Source of the DNA: Paraburkholderia susongensis
Lineage (GTDB): Bacteria > Pseudomonadota > Gammaproteobacteria > Burkholderiales > Burkholderiaceae
DNA: 64,000 nt
Assembly: GCF_900177725.1 (NCBI RefSeq)
Contig: NZ_FXAT01000002.1
Span: forward strand, 310,001-374,000
Direction: 5' to 3'
The position numbers were made by a program, and so were the translations under genes. This document shows, piece by piece, positions 1 to 8,714 of the stretch (its first letter is position 1; each line of letters starts with the position of its first letter). Below the pieces are notes generated by a model. That model saw only the letters and a list, made by a program, of their open reading frames with translations, made no database searches and had not been told where the DNA came from.

Positions 1-296
1 TTCCGGCGTGCAAGGATGTTGCCCTGCGTATCCGCAACGGCCATCGAGAGCGCCTTGTTGCCGAGCACGAGGCTCGTCAGCCGGTCCGCGTGCGTGCGCA
101 CGCCGTCGAGCGATTCGAGTTCGCTCGCGAGCCGGCGCGCGTGCCGCGCGGCGAGCACGATGTCGAGATCGTCCTGCATGCGCACCTGCCGTTCGAGTCC
201 GACATACACATAGGTGCCGACGAGCGCGAACACCGCGAACGTGGTCACGCCGAACGCGAGCGCGAGCGTCGCGGTGAGCGAGCGCCCGAGCATCAT
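1..296 (-). CDS. Heavy-metal-type sensor histidine kinase, N-terminal part only
   Basis: This is the beginning of a membrane sensor kinase that runs off the left edge of the window. The reading frame opens with [16 protein letters not shown] and continues into a hydrophobic stretch of about 20 residues (roughly 5-32), which is the first membrane helix. A periplasmic segment rich in charged residues follows. Its ATG overlaps the stop codon of the response regulator (ATGA at 293-296), so the two are translationally coupled. The pairing with a CopR/IrlR-type regulator and the start of the protein fit the CusS/IrlS heavy-metal sensor family. The kinase domain itself is outside the window, so the class is inferred mainly from the neighbour. 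Confidence 0.75.
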   Translation of the reverse strand, partial: MMLGRSLTATLALAFGVTTFAVFALVGTYVYVGLERQVRMQDDLDIVLAARHARRLASELESLDGVRTHADRLTSLVLGNKALSMAVADTQGNILARR

Positions 297-970
297 GCTT
301 TGTCCTTCGGTTCGAGCACGTAGCCGACGCCGCGCACCGTGTGGATCAGTTTGACGGGAAAGTCGTCGTCGATTTTCGCGCGCAGGCGGCGAATCGCCAC
401 CTCGACGACATTGGTGTCGCTGTCGAAATTCATGTCCCACACATACGACGCGATCTGCGTGCGGCTCAGCACTTCGCCTTGCCGGCGCGCGAGCAGTTGC
501 AGCAGCGCGAACTCACGCGGCGTGAGTTCGATCCGCACCGTGCCGCGCCGCACGCGGCGGCGCACGACATCCATTTCCAGATCGCCCACGGTGATCCGTT
601 CGGTTTCGCGCGGCGGCCCGCGGCGCGCGAGCGTGCGGATGCGCGCGAGCAGTTCGACGAACGCGAACGGTTTCACGAGATAGTCGTCGGCACCGAGTTC
701 GAGACCGTGCACGCGGTCCTGCACGTCGTCGCGCGCGGTCAGGAACAGCACGGGGGTCGTGTGCGTGTCGCGCAGACGTTTCAGCACATCCCAGCCGTCG
801 AGCACGGGCAGCATCACGTCGAGCACGATCACGTCGTAGCTTTCCTCCTGCGCCAGCATCAGTCCTTCCGCCCCGTCCTTCGCGAGGTCGACGCTGAAGC
901 CGGATTCCTCGAGCCCCTTCTTCAGGTACGCGCCCGTCTTCGGCTCGTCTTCGACTATCAGGACACGCAT
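293..970 (-). CDS. OmpR/PhoB-family response regulator (CopR/IrlR type)
   Basis: This 225-residue cytoplasmic regulator has a receiver domain with the acidic pocket near residues 8-9, the phosphoacceptor Asp51 in VIVLDVMLP, and Lys100 in DDYLVKPF. A winged-helix DNA-binding domain occupies the C-terminal half and ends in the typical [10 protein letters not shown]. An in-frame start lies 21 bases upstream, but the ATG at 970 has GGAG six bases before it and begins exactly at MRVLIVEDE, so I chose it. It overlaps the following sensor kinase gene by four bases. By family it should respond to metal or redox stress through that kinase; the stimulus cannot be read from this sequence. Confidence 0.9.
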   Translation of the reverse strand: MRVLIVEDEPKTGAYLKKGLEESGFSVDLAKDGAEGLMLAQEESYDVIVLDVMLPVLDGWDVLKRLRDTHTTPVLFLTARDDVQDRVHGLELGADDYLVKPFAFVELLARIRTLARRGPPRETERITVGDLEMDVVRRRVRRGTVRIELTPREFALLQLLARRQGEVLSRTQIASYVWDMNFDSDTNVVEVAIRRLRAKIDDDFPVKLIHTVRGVGYVLEPKDKA

Positions 971-1112
971 GGCCGGCTCCGGTGATGGCATGCACCGATA
1001 TTACCGGGAAACAGCACGCGCGAAAGCGCGGATTACCGAACTGTAATCCGCGAGTCAGCATGGCGACGGATGGGACGGCCAGAATGGGCGGCTTGGGACG
1101 CCCGGCGCGGGC

Positions 1113-1856
1113 TCAAACGCTCCCGGCGAGATGAAAGCGCGATGCCGGATGCCAGAGCCGCACCGACGTCGCGACCAGCTCGCCAATCCACGTATGGCGC
1201 CACATCATCAGGCACGGCTCGCCGATTTCCATCGCGAGATGCCGGCGAACATGCGCGTCGGGCCTCTGCGCATAGATGCGAAACTTCGCGTACTGGATTG
1301 GCGCGAGGCGCACCATGTACCGGTTCGGCGTCTCGGCGGTGAAGTCCTGTTCCAGATAGTTCGGAAATACCAGCGGATTCACGTAGCGATCTTCGTACTG
1401 GATCGGCACGCCCTCCTCATGGTGCACGATCTGCGAATGAAACACAGGCCCTTTGCGCACCGTGAGCGCGTCGAACGCCTGCGGATCGTGACATGCCTCG
1501 AGCGTCAATACCTGCGCGCTATATCGATGTCCGCGCGCGGCAACTTCGTCGGCGATGTTGCGGATGTCGAGCACGGTCGACTCGACATCGCGCGGCGCGA
1601 CGAACGTGCCCAGGCCCTGCGCCCGCGTCAATACACGTTCAGCGGTGAGTTCGCGCAGCGCGCGCGAGACGGTCATTCGCGCGACGCCGAATTCCTTCAC
1701 CAGCTCCGTCTCCGAAGGAATCATCTCACCTGTTTTCCACGTGCCATTGGCGATGTGTTCGATCACGTAGCGCTTGATCTGCTCGTAGGCGGGCACGAGT
1801 TTCCGGGCAGCGACGGGCTGTGCCGGTTCGTACACTGCGTTGATGTTCTTCTTCAT
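1113..1856 (-). CDS. hutC: GntR-family repressor, HutC subfamily
   Basis: This 247-residue protein has an N-terminal GntR winged helix (about residues 20-90, with SETELVKEFGVARMTVSRAL) and a C-terminal UTRA effector domain, the arrangement of the histidine-utilisation repressor HutC. Its ATG has GAGG six bases upstream. It is the last gene of a leftward cluster of amino-acid ABC transporter genes and an ammonia-lyase-like gene, about 60 bases after the latter. In hut systems urocanate is the inducer. Here no urocanase, imidazolonepropionase or formiminoglutamase gene is present, so the effector could be a related compound. A HutC-like operator lies at 6891-6904, upstream of the first gene of the cluster. 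Confidence 0.8.
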   Translation of the reverse strand: MKKNINAVYEPAQPVAARKLVPAYEQIKRYVIEHIANGTWKTGEMIPSETELVKEFGVARMTVSRALRELTAERVLTRAQGLGTFVAPRDVESTVLDIRNIADEVAARGHRYSAQVLTLEACHDPQAFDALTVRKGPVFHSQIVHHEEGVPIQYEDRYVNPLVFPNYLEQDFTAETPNRYMVRLAPIQYAKFRIYAQRPDAHVRRHLAMEIGEPCLMMWRHTWIGELVATSVRLWHPASRFHLAGSV

Positions 1857-1916
1857 GTCCAGCCTCGTGCGTCGTACGTCGACGGAAATCGGCCAGGCGC
1901 AGCCGCGTTGGTGTCG

Positions 1917-3527
1917 TCAGCAACCGATCGCCGCGCGAAAGGCGGTGTTGGCCGCTGCGAGCGCCCTGCAGTCTCCGGGGAGATCGGTGCTCGCGAGCGG
2001 CGGGCGGCCGCTCACGCAAACGGCTTGCGGATCCGGCAGCAGCGGCGGCCCGCCATCGGCGATCAGCCGGAACGCGATGGTCATATCGTCCGCGAGCGGA
2101 CGATCATCGCGATACGTCGTCACGACTGTGCGAAGCCACGCGTACAACGCATCCGTGTACGGCGCGCGCGGCGCGTCGATCGGCTGCAGGTCGTACGCCT
2201 GCGCGGCCGCGAGCAGTTCTATCGCAAGAATGCGGCTGCTGTTTTCGATCACGGCCAGCGCCTTCAACGCTGCCGGCGTCGCATGGCACAGATGGTCTTC
2301 CTGCAGCCCGGACGTCACGCCGCCGTCCAGGCTGGCGGGCGCCGCATCGCGACGGTTCTGTGCGACGAGCGACGCCGCCGTGTATTGCGCGATCATGAAG
2401 CCCGAATGCGTGCCGCCGGCATGCGCAAGAAACGCGGGCAGTCCGCTCACGAGCGGGTTGACCAGGCGGTCGAGCCGGCGCTCCGCCATCGCGGCGACCT
2501 GTGCCATTGCCGCGGCGAGGCTGTCCATTGCGAGCGCAATCGACGCGCCAACGGCATGCGCCTGCGAAAACACGCGTGGCGCGTCCAACGTGCCGGAGAC
2601 GATCGGGTTGTCGGTCGTCGATTCGAGCTCGCGGTTCACGACGTCGGCACTCGCCTCGAACACGTCGCGCGCGGCGCCGTGAACGTGCGGAATCGTGCGC
2701 ATGCTGAGCGGGTCCTGCGTGCGGCGGCCGAACGCCGACGCGATCAGGCCGCTGCCATCGAGCACCGCGCGCATCCGCGCGCCTACTCGCTCGAGGCCCG
2801 GCGACACGCGAAAACCGAGCGATTGCGCGTCGAACGCGGCCATCTGGCCACCGAGGTTTTCGAAGCTCATGGCGGATACGACGTCGGCCCAGTCGAGCAG
2901 GCGCTCCGCGCGGTGCAACGCAAGCGCCGCGAGTCCGGTTACGCACGGCGTACCGTTCACGACGCTGAGCCCCTCCTTCGCTTCGAGCGACAGCGGCGCG
3001 AGCCCGAGCCGCCGCAGCGCCTCGGCGCCCGTCAGGCGCTCGCCCCGCCAGCGCACATGCCCCGCGCCGACACAGACGAGCGCGATGTGCGCCATATGGC
3101 TCAGATAACCGACCGAGCCAAACGCGGGCACTTCGGGCAGGCAATCGGCATCGAGAAGCGCGGCGAGCCGTTCCACCAGTTCGACGCGCACGCCGGAGTG
3201 GCCGTGCGCGAAGTTGTTGATGGCGGCGGCAATGATCGCGCGCGTCTCCTCACGGCCGAGCGGCGCTCCAACACCGACCGCGTGGCTCATCAGGATGTTG
3301 TGCGACAGATCGTGCTGTTCGGCCGGCGACACCACGACGTCGCACAGCGCGCCGACGCCGGTGTTCACACCGTACGCGCGGATGCCGCGAACGACGATCT
3401 GCTCGACGAGTTCACGCGCGGCGCGAATGCGGGCGCGCGCATCGCCGGAAAGATGCAGCGGCTCGCCGGTGGCGACGGCGGCGATATCACGCCAGCCCAG
3501 CGGCCGCTCGGAACGGATCACAGCCAT
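1917..3527 (-). CDS. Histidine/aromatic ammonia-lyase family protein lacking the MIO triad
   Basis: This protein of 536 residues aligns along its length with histidine ammonia-lyase: YGVNTGVG near the N-terminus, a SHA motif, KEGLSVVNGT, QDPLSMR, DNPIVSG and QEDH. However, the stretch that normally reads GSVGASGDLAPLAH, where Ala-Ser-Gly cyclises to the electrophilic MIO cofactor, reads GSVGYLSHMAH here (about 3120-3090). The ASG triad is therefore deleted and the Asp replaced by Tyr. The flanking residues are intact and the reading frame is open, so this is not a frameshift. It cannot work by the classical mechanism; it may be a different lyase or a binding protein. The start at 3527 (GGGG about five bases upstream) is preferred over a position 42 bases further upstream. 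Confidence 0.8.
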   Translation of the reverse strand: MAVIRSERPLGWRDIAAVATGEPLHLSGDARARIRAARELVEQIVVRGIRAYGVNTGVGALCDVVVSPAEQHDLSHNILMSHAVGVGAPLGREETRAIIAAAINNFAHGHSGVRVELVERLAALLDADCLPEVPAFGSVGYLSHMAHIALVCVGAGHVRWRGERLTGAEALRRLGLAPLSLEAKEGLSVVNGTPCVTGLAALALHRAERLLDWADVVSAMSFENLGGQMAAFDAQSLGFRVSPGLERVGARMRAVLDGSGLIASAFGRRTQDPLSMRTIPHVHGAARDVFEASADVVNRELESTTDNPIVSGTLDAPRVFSQAHAVGASIALAMDSLAAAMAQVAAMAERRLDRLVNPLVSGLPAFLAHAGGTHSGFMIAQYTAASLVAQNRRDAAPASLDGGVTSGLQEDHLCHATPAALKALAVIENSSRILAIELLAAAQAYDLQPIDAPRAPYTDALYAWLRTVVTTYRDDRPLADDMTIAFRLIADGGPPLLPDPQAVCVSGRPPLASTDLPGDCRALAAANTAFRAAIGC

Positions 3528-3587
3528 GACTACCCCTGTGGATTGGACGGAGTGACGTTGCAACGGCAAACCGCGACGTCGACGCGC

Positions 3588-4379
3588 TCAGTTCGTATTG
3601 CGATCCTGGTGGCTCGACACGAACTTGCGGAAGCGGTCCGATTTCTGTTCGCCGAACACTTCGTCGGGCGTGCCGTCCAGATCGACCTGACCTTGATGCA
3701 GGAACATCACACGATTCGACACGTGCCGAGCGAAGCCCATCTCGTGCGTGACGACGAGCATCGTGCGGCCCTCGTCGGCGAGCGCGCGCATTACGCGCAG
3801 CACTTCGCCGACGAGTTCGGGGTCGAGCGCCGAAGTCGGTTCGTCGAACAGCATCACGCGCGGATGCATCGCGAGCGCACGCGCAATCGCAACGCGCTGC
3901 TGCTGGCCGCCGGACAGATGCGCCGGATAATGGCTGCGCTTGTCCGCGAGTCCGACCTTCGCGAGCAGCGCCTCGGCCTCCTCCACCGCTTCCGCGCGGC
4001 TGCGCTTCTGCACACGCATCGGCCCTTCGATCACGTTATCGAGCACGTTCATGTGCGACCACAGGTTGAAATTCTGGAACACCATGCCGAGTTGCGAGCG
4101 CACGCGATCGACCTGGCGGCGGTCACCCGGCAGCAGCTTGCCGTCGCGCTTGCGCTTCATCTTCAGCTCCTCGCCCGCGAGCGACACCGAACCGTCGTCG
4201 GGGATCTCGAGCAGGTTCAGGCAGCGCAGGAACGTGCTTTTCCCGGAACCGCTCGCGCCGAGAATCGAAATGACATCGCCTTCGTGCGCGTCGAGCGAAA
4301 TACCCTTCAGCACGTGGTGATCGCCGAACGACTTATGAATATTCCTGGCGGACAGGGCAACAGCGGGTACGGAATTCAT
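3588..4379 (-). CDS. Polar amino acid ABC transporter, ATP-binding protein (HisP/GlnQ type)
   Basis: This 263-residue cytoplasmic ATPase energises import by the two permeases encoded just upstream. Walker A is GASGSGKST (residues 41-49), the signature is LSGGQQQRVAIARAL, and Walker B is VMLFDEPTSALDPE, followed by the switch His in VVTHEMGFA. The frame is open much further upstream, but that part is the out-of-frame shadow of the permease gene. The protein proper begins at ATG 4379, preceded by a GGAG, with MNSVPAVALSARNIHKSFG. It is the fourth gene in the leftward transporter operon. Family relatives carry histidine, arginine, lysine or glutamine. Confidence 0.92.
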   Translation of the reverse strand: MNSVPAVALSARNIHKSFGDHHVLKGISLDAHEGDVISILGASGSGKSTFLRCLNLLEIPDDGSVSLAGEELKMKRKRDGKLLPGDRRQVDRVRSQLGMVFQNFNLWSHMNVLDNVIEGPMRVQKRSRAEAVEEAEALLAKVGLADKRSHYPAHLSGGQQQRVAIARALAMHPRVMLFDEPTSALDPELVGEVLRVMRALADEGRTMLVVTHEMGFARHVSNRVMFLHQGQVDLDGTPDEVFGEQKSDRFRKFVSSHQDRNTN

Positions 4380-4411
4380 GCGTTTCTCCGGGAGAATTGG
4401 CGTGTCACGTG

Positions 4412-5158
4412 TCACGACGCGGTGCGTTGGGTTTCGAGCGGCGCAACGACACGCGATGCGGACGGCGGACGCTCGCGCAAGTGGCGGGACAGCCGCGTCT
4501 CGACGAGACCAATGATCCGCACGACGAGGAAGTTCAGGAACAGATAGATCAGCGCGGCACAGACGAACACCTCTGTCGTCCGGTAGGTCTGCTGAATGAT
4601 CTGCTGCGCGACGCCCGTCACTTCCCATACGGTCACGAGGCTCGCGAGCGCGGTCGACTTCACCAGCAGCACCGCCTCGGTCGAGTACGCGGGCAAGCAC
4701 TGGCGCAGTGCAATCGGTCCGATTACGCGGCGCAGCAGCGAGAAGCCGGACAGTCCAATCGCGTAGCCGGCCTCGATCTGGCCGATCGGCACCGCGATCA
4801 GCCCGCCGCGAATGATCTCGGCCGTGTAGCCCGCGGTACAGAGCGCGAGCGACAGCACCGCGCACACGTACGGCTCCCGCAGCACCGGCCACAGGAAGCT
4901 CTCGCGAATGACGCCGAATTCGCCGAGCCCGTAGTAGACGAGGAACATCTGGATGAGCAGCGGCGAGCCGCGAAATACGAGGATGTAGGCACGCGCGAAC
5001 CGGTTCGGCAGCCAGTGCGGCGACACGCGCATCGTGACGATCACGAGCGACAGCAGGCCTCCCAGCACCAGCGACGCGAAGAAGAGGCCCAGCGTAACGG
5101 GCACCGCGGCGATCAGTTGCCGCATTGTGTCGAGTAGGAACGGGAAATCGATAGCCAT
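4412..5158 (-). CDS. Polar amino acid ABC transporter permease (HisM type)
   Basis: This 248-residue inner-membrane protein has several hydrophobic helices and the EAA-type cytoplasmic loop (EAGYAIGLSGFSLLRRVIGPIALRQCLPAY, about residues 128-157) that docks onto the ATPase. The length matches the HisM/HisQ family. It lies 18 bases after the preceding permease and 32 bases before the ATPase gene, in one leftward operon. It should form a heterodimeric channel with the product of 5177-5899. The substrate is not determined by the sequence; the HutC-type repressor and ammonia-lyase-like neighbour suggest histidine or a histidine derivative. Confidence 0.9.
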   Translation of the reverse strand: MAIDFPFLLDTMRQLIAAVPVTLGLFFASLVLGGLLSLVIVTMRVSPHWLPNRFARAYILVFRGSPLLIQMFLVYYGLGEFGVIRESFLWPVLREPYVCAVLSLALCTAGYTAEIIRGGLIAVPIGQIEAGYAIGLSGFSLLRRVIGPIALRQCLPAYSTEAVLLVKSTALASLVTVWEVTGVAQQIIQQTYRTTEVFVCAALIYLFLNFLVVRIIGLVETRLSRHLRERPPSASRVVAPLETQRTAS

Positions 5159-5176
5159 GATGGAGCCCCCGTAGCG

Positions 5177-5899
5177 TCAGTTGCGAGCGAAGTTGCGCTT
5201 GAATGAGCGGCCGACGCGCGCTTCAGCGCGGCCGAACACGCGGTTCGACATGCCGGTTATCAGCAGATAGATAACACCGCCCGCGACGAAGAACAGGAAA
5301 TACTGGTGCGTCGAGCCCGCTGCAACCTGCGTTGCGCGCAGCAGCTCGGCGAGCCCTGTCACGGAGACCAGCGCCGAATCTTTCAGGCTGAGCTGCCAGA
5401 CGTTGCCGAGCCCAGGCAGCGCGAAACGCAGCACCTGCGGAATGAGAATCCGGCGTGCCATCGTGAGCGACGGCATGCCGATCGCTCGCGCGGCCTCGAG
5501 CTCGCCGCGCGATACCGCGAGCACCGCCGCGCGATAGACCTCGGCCTGGTACGCGCCCGAGATCATCCCGACCGCCACCGCGCCGACCGCGAACGGCGGC
5601 ACGCCGACAAAGCCGTCTGCGCCGAACGATTGCCCGACCGTCGTGACGAGCGACGAGCCGCCGAAGTAGAACAGATAGATCACGAGTAGTTCGGGTACGC
5701 CGCGAAACACGGTCGTATATGCATCGCCGAGCACGCGCAGCGTGCGTAGACGTGACAGCTTCATCGCGGCAACGACTCCGCCGAAGAGCGCGCCGATCAC
5801 GAGCGCGGCGAGCGTCAGCACAAGGGTCATCCATGCACCGAGCAGGAGCACGCTTCCCCACCCCTCGGAGCCGAAGCCGAACATTTCGAACACAGTCAT
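5177..5899 (-). CDS. Polar amino acid ABC transporter permease (HisQ type)
   Basis: This is a permease of 240 residues with five or so hydrophobic helices and the EAA loop ELEAARAIGMPSLTMARRIL (about residues 130-150). I start it at ATG 5899 (MTVFEMFGFG), which has GGAG eight bases upstream, rather than at a TTG 18 bases earlier. It is the second gene of the leftward transporter operon, after the periplasmic binding protein and before the second permease. Together these would import a polar amino acid across the inner membrane. Confidence 0.9.
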   Translation of the reverse strand: MTVFEMFGFGSEGWGSVLLLGAWMTLVLTLAALVIGALFGGVVAAMKLSRLRTLRVLGDAYTTVFRGVPELLVIYLFYFGGSSLVTTVGQSFGADGFVGVPPFAVGAVAVGMISGAYQAEVYRAAVLAVSRGELEAARAIGMPSLTMARRILIPQVLRFALPGLGNVWQLSLKDSALVSVTGLAELLRATQVAAGSTHQYFLFFVAGGVIYLLITGMSNRVFGRAEARVGRSFKRNFARN

Positions 5900-5989
5900 G
5901 GAGATCGCTCCAGGCAAAACCGCAAACCGGAAATCACGTTGCGCCGCGCGCCGCCGATGGCCTGTCCGGCGCGCGGCGAGACGATGCGC

Positions 5990-6835
5990 TTATGGCATCA
6001 CATCGGTTTTGAACCACTTCAGCGCGAGTTTCTTGATCGTGCCGTCGGCCTGCGCGGCGACGATCGCTGCGTCGAACTTCGCTTTCAGATCGGTATCCGT
6101 CTTGCGGAAGGCGAGCCCTTCGCCCGGCCCCCAGATCGGCCCGGCGATCGTCGGGCCCGCGATAATGACGGGCGACTTGCTGGCGTTCGCCGTGAAGTAG
6201 GTGATGTCGTCGAACGAAGCGTCGATGCGGCCGTTCGTGAGATCGAGGTCGCGCTCCGGCGCACTCTTGTATACGCGGATCGATGCGACGTCCTTGAAGT
6301 TGTTGTTCACGAACGCCGTGTAGATCGTGCCCGACTGCAGGCCGATCGTCTTGCCCTTCAATGCCTTGCGAAGCGCCTCGATCGCGGGCTGGTTGCTGCG
6401 CGCGTCGTTATCGAGCTTGACCGTGTCGTTGCCGCTCGCCTTCGGCAGGATCTTGGTGTCGGCAACCGAGAATGTTGCCGGGGTCGCCGCGTAGGGCTTC
6501 GACAGTGCGAGAATCTTTTCGCGATCCGGCGTGATCGAAATCGCATCCATCAGGACGTCGAACTTTCCGGCCTGCAGACCCGGAATCATGCCATCCCAGT
6601 CCTGCGTGACCAGGTTGCACTTGATCTGCGCTCGCGCGCAGAGGTTCTCGACCAGCTCGGGCTCGAAGCCGCTGAGCTTGCCGCCTGGCAGCGTCAGATT
6701 CCATGGTGCATAGCTGCCGTCGAGTGCGATCGTCACGCTCTTCCATTCCTTCGCCTGCACAGAACCTGCGGCCATTGCGGAACCCAGCACCACGCCGATC
6801 AACCATGTTGCGACGCCTTTGCGCTTACTCTTCAT
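5990..6835 (-). CDS. Periplasmic amino acid-binding protein (HisJ/ArtJ family)
   Basis: This protein of 281 residues captures substrate for the downstream permease pair. The N-terminus is a Sec signal peptide (MKSKRKGVATWLIGVVLGSA..., cleavage after VQA near residue 25). The mature part starts with KEWKSVTIALDGSYAPWN and contains the family signature GKLSGFEPELVENLCAR and the DVLMDAISITPDR segment of the ligand pocket. An ATG 15 bases upstream is possible, but GAGG lies eight bases before the ATG at 6835. It is the first gene of the operon and the likely target of the HutC-like operator at 6891-6904. Confidence 0.9.
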   Translation of the reverse strand: MKSKRKGVATWLIGVVLGSAMAAGSVQAKEWKSVTIALDGSYAPWNLTLPGGKLSGFEPELVENLCARAQIKCNLVTQDWDGMIPGLQAGKFDVLMDAISITPDREKILALSKPYAATPATFSVADTKILPKASGNDTVKLDNDARSNQPAIEALRKALKGKTIGLQSGTIYTAFVNNNFKDVASIRVYKSAPERDLDLTNGRIDASFDDITYFTANASKSPVIIAGPTIAGPIWGPGEGLAFRKTDTDLKAKFDAAIVAAQADGTIKKLALKWFKTDVMP

Positions 6836-6890
6836 TTCGACATTCCTCATCGGTTCGGAACTTCAAGCCATACCGTTATTGGCAATCGAT

Positions 6891-6904
6891 CTTGTATAGA
6901 CAAG
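6891..6904. promoter_or_regulatory. Candidate HutC operator
   Basis: CTTGTATAGACAAG is a near-perfect inverted repeat about 56 bases upstream of the binding-protein start. It closely matches the TTGTATATACAA-type operators known for HutC proteins. A second palindrome, TATTTGTACAAATA, lies about 90 bases further upstream. I infer autoregulated repression of the whole operon by the HutC-type protein encoded at its end. Confidence 0.55.
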
Positions 6905-6986
6905 AATGCAGGAACAGAAACTCAGAGGCAAGAAGTTTTCAGAAAAGAATCGATGAATCCGGGAATACCCTCGGCCACTACTAGCG

Positions 6987-7000
6987 TATTTGTACAAATA
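6987..7000. promoter_or_regulatory. Perfect 14-bp palindrome, possible second operator
   Basis: TATTTGTACAAATA is perfectly self-complementary and shares the TTGTA/TACAA half-sites with the candidate HutC operator at 6891-6904. It could be an auxiliary site for the same repressor. Confidence 0.4.
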
Positions 7001-7501
7001 TCGGGATTTACACCGTGCGCAAGTGGGTGAAGCCGGGAATAGGATGGTCACCTGGAAAGGATAGGTCACCTAGTCAAGTACGCTGGTAATTTGCATTGTC
7101 CGATCTGTCATGCGTGGTGATGTTGCCCAGCGCCGCAATCTTCCGTGCTTACATTTCATACCGTTGCGCTGCGCCAGTCATCGACATGGACTCGATGAAG
7201 GAACGTTTCTTTTCAACGGAAGTTCTCCCCGTCTACCTGCATGGCATAAAGAACCGCTTATACCGATAGCGCGTGTTCCTGAGGCGCCATCTAGATAACC
7301 GGAACATTGCGACCCGGTTACGATTTCGTCATTAATGCCTCGATGATCGCCGTGATGTTCCGCCGGAAAGTGTTGCTACTGCTCGCTTCCGACGCGTCCA
7401 TAGCGTTGATTGATTGCCGTGTTCGGCAAAAGCGATTTCACTTCCCGCCCCTCTCTCAATAGATTGAGGACCCTACATGTTCGTCCCGGGAAGAAAGAAA
7501 A

Positions 7502-8242
7502 ATGTCGACCATTGCCTTGTTCCGTGAATGCAGCGAGCTGATCAGTTCGTCCCCCATCGATTCGTTTCGGTGCCGAACGCTTTCGCCCCTGCGGCGCATC
7601 TTGCGATTTGTGCTGGGTTTCGGTTTAGCCGCCTCCCTCGGGACCTTCGGTGTGCCCGGTCACGCGCAAAACCTGAGCATCGGCAACCAGCAACCGGCCA
7701 CCACTCACGGACCGTCGATCGCCACGTGCGAAGGTTGTCATGGCGCCTTAGGTGCGGGCAGCGAAACGGGCGCACCGCGGCTCGCAGGACAGAATCCGGA
7801 TTATCTTGCGCATGCGCTGTCGATGTTCAAGGCAGGCACTCGCATCAGTCCGCCGATGCAAGCCGTTGCCCAGAACCTCTCCGAAAGCGACATGCGCACG
7901 CTGTCAGCCTTCTTCGCCAGTCAGCACCCGCCACTGCCTGCCGCGTCGACGCCGCCTTCGCCAGCGCTCGTGGCGGCAGGCAGACAACTGGCGGAAACCG
8001 GAAGTAGTCCGAACGTGCTTGCGTGCTTCAGTTGCCATGCCGCTGGCGGCAAGGGAAACGGCGCGCGTTTCCCGAGCATCGCGGGCGAACCTGTCGCTTT
8101 CACGGTCGCGCGATTGCACGAGTTCCAGGCGCGTGCGAAAACGTCAACGCCCAAACCCGGAAGCATGACGGCGGTCGCGGCTTCGCTCACGCAAAGTCAG
8201 ATCGAGCAGGTTGCTGCTTATCTTTCGGTAACGGCGCCGTAG
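7502..8242 (+). CDS. Dihaem c-type cytochrome (cytochrome c4-like)
   Basis: This 246-residue protein has two CxxCH haem-attachment sites, CEGCH (about residues 77-81) and CFSCH (about 176-180), each followed by a typical cytochrome c fold with distal methionines (for example SPPMQAVAQNLSESDM). The two similar halves are the layout of cytochrome c4. A hydrophobic segment around residues 35-55, ending in GHAQ, is the signal sequence, so it acts in the periplasm. The signal is preceded by about 30 unusual residues; a later start is possible, but no better ribosome site is apparent. It would carry electrons between respiratory-chain or periplasmic oxidoreductases. It stands alone. Confidence 0.8.
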   Translation: MSTIALFRECSELISSSPIDSFRCRTLSPLRRILRFVLGFGLAASLGTFGVPGHAQNLSIGNQQPATTHGPSIATCEGCHGALGAGSETGAPRLAGQNPDYLAHALSMFKAGTRISPPMQAVAQNLSESDMRTLSAFFASQHPPLPAASTPPSPALVAAGRQLAETGSSPNVLACFSCHAAGGKGNGARFPSIAGEPVAFTVARLHEFQARAKTSTPKPGSMTAVAASLTQSQIEQVAAYLSVTAP

Positions 8243-8714
8243 GTGTTTCGAAGTCGTTACCTGATCGATTCGATATGAAGGACTGGCGAGGGATAGCGCC
8301 TCGCTCGCGGCCGCGCTTCAGCTATTTAGCGAAGAATGTGCGAATGAGGTCCACACGCACGTGAATTCGCTGGTTGTGGTCAATGGGTTGGAACAGTCGA
8401 TTAAAACCGATGGGGACACCGCGCACGGTCCCTGGTCGTTCATCGCACTGTCCGGCGTTCATCACTAGCATCGTGGTGGCTGCGTTCATGCACTGAACCG
8501 GATTCCCGCCGCGCGGATGTGTGCGGCGTCGTTCGTGCATCGGCTCGCTTGAACCGCGCAACAGAACCGCCATTGTGTGCGCGGGTTTTTTCTGTTTCAT
8601 TAAAGGTAGCGGAGATTTTGGGCCGTCGCCCATGTACGGACAACCTGTCGCACGGTATTTATTCTGATCGCCGCCGATCCGGGCAGCGACTTCAGATAGA
8701 TCGTCGACACACCT
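8243..8714. other. Intergenic region with a terminator-like hairpin
   Basis: No gene is supported in these 472 bases. The one feature is a rho-independent terminator-like hairpin at 8552-8593. Open frames on the reverse strand across 8322-9176 are antisense shadows of the toxin-like gene. Confidence 0.4.
8552..8593 (+). terminator. Rho-independent terminator-like hairpin
   Basis: The arms AACCGCGCA and TGCGCGGGTT pair with one bulged G around a loop of about 17 bases and are followed by a run of six T on the plus strand. It lies upstream of the toxin-like gene and insulates it from upstream transcription. Confidence 0.5.

Larger units (their letters stand above)
6836..7501. other. Intergenic region between divergent transporter operon and cytochrome gene
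   Basis: No convincing gene is seen in these 666 bases. They contain the two HutC-like palindromes (6891-6904, 6987-7000) and a direct repeat, AGGATGGTCACCT at 7041-7053 and AGGATAGGTCACCT at 7058-7071. A short open frame at 7110-7298 has no family features or ribosome binding site and was not called. Confidence 0.5.

Noticed and set aside
1131-4547. A 1138-residue open frame on the plus strand
   Set aside because: It is antisense to the HutC, ammonia-lyase-like and ABC ATPase genes, has the Arg/His-rich composition of a shadow frame in GC-rich DNA, and shows no family motif.
7110-7298. A 62-residue frame in the long intergenic region
   Set aside because: It has no ribosome site, no family features and an unusual composition.
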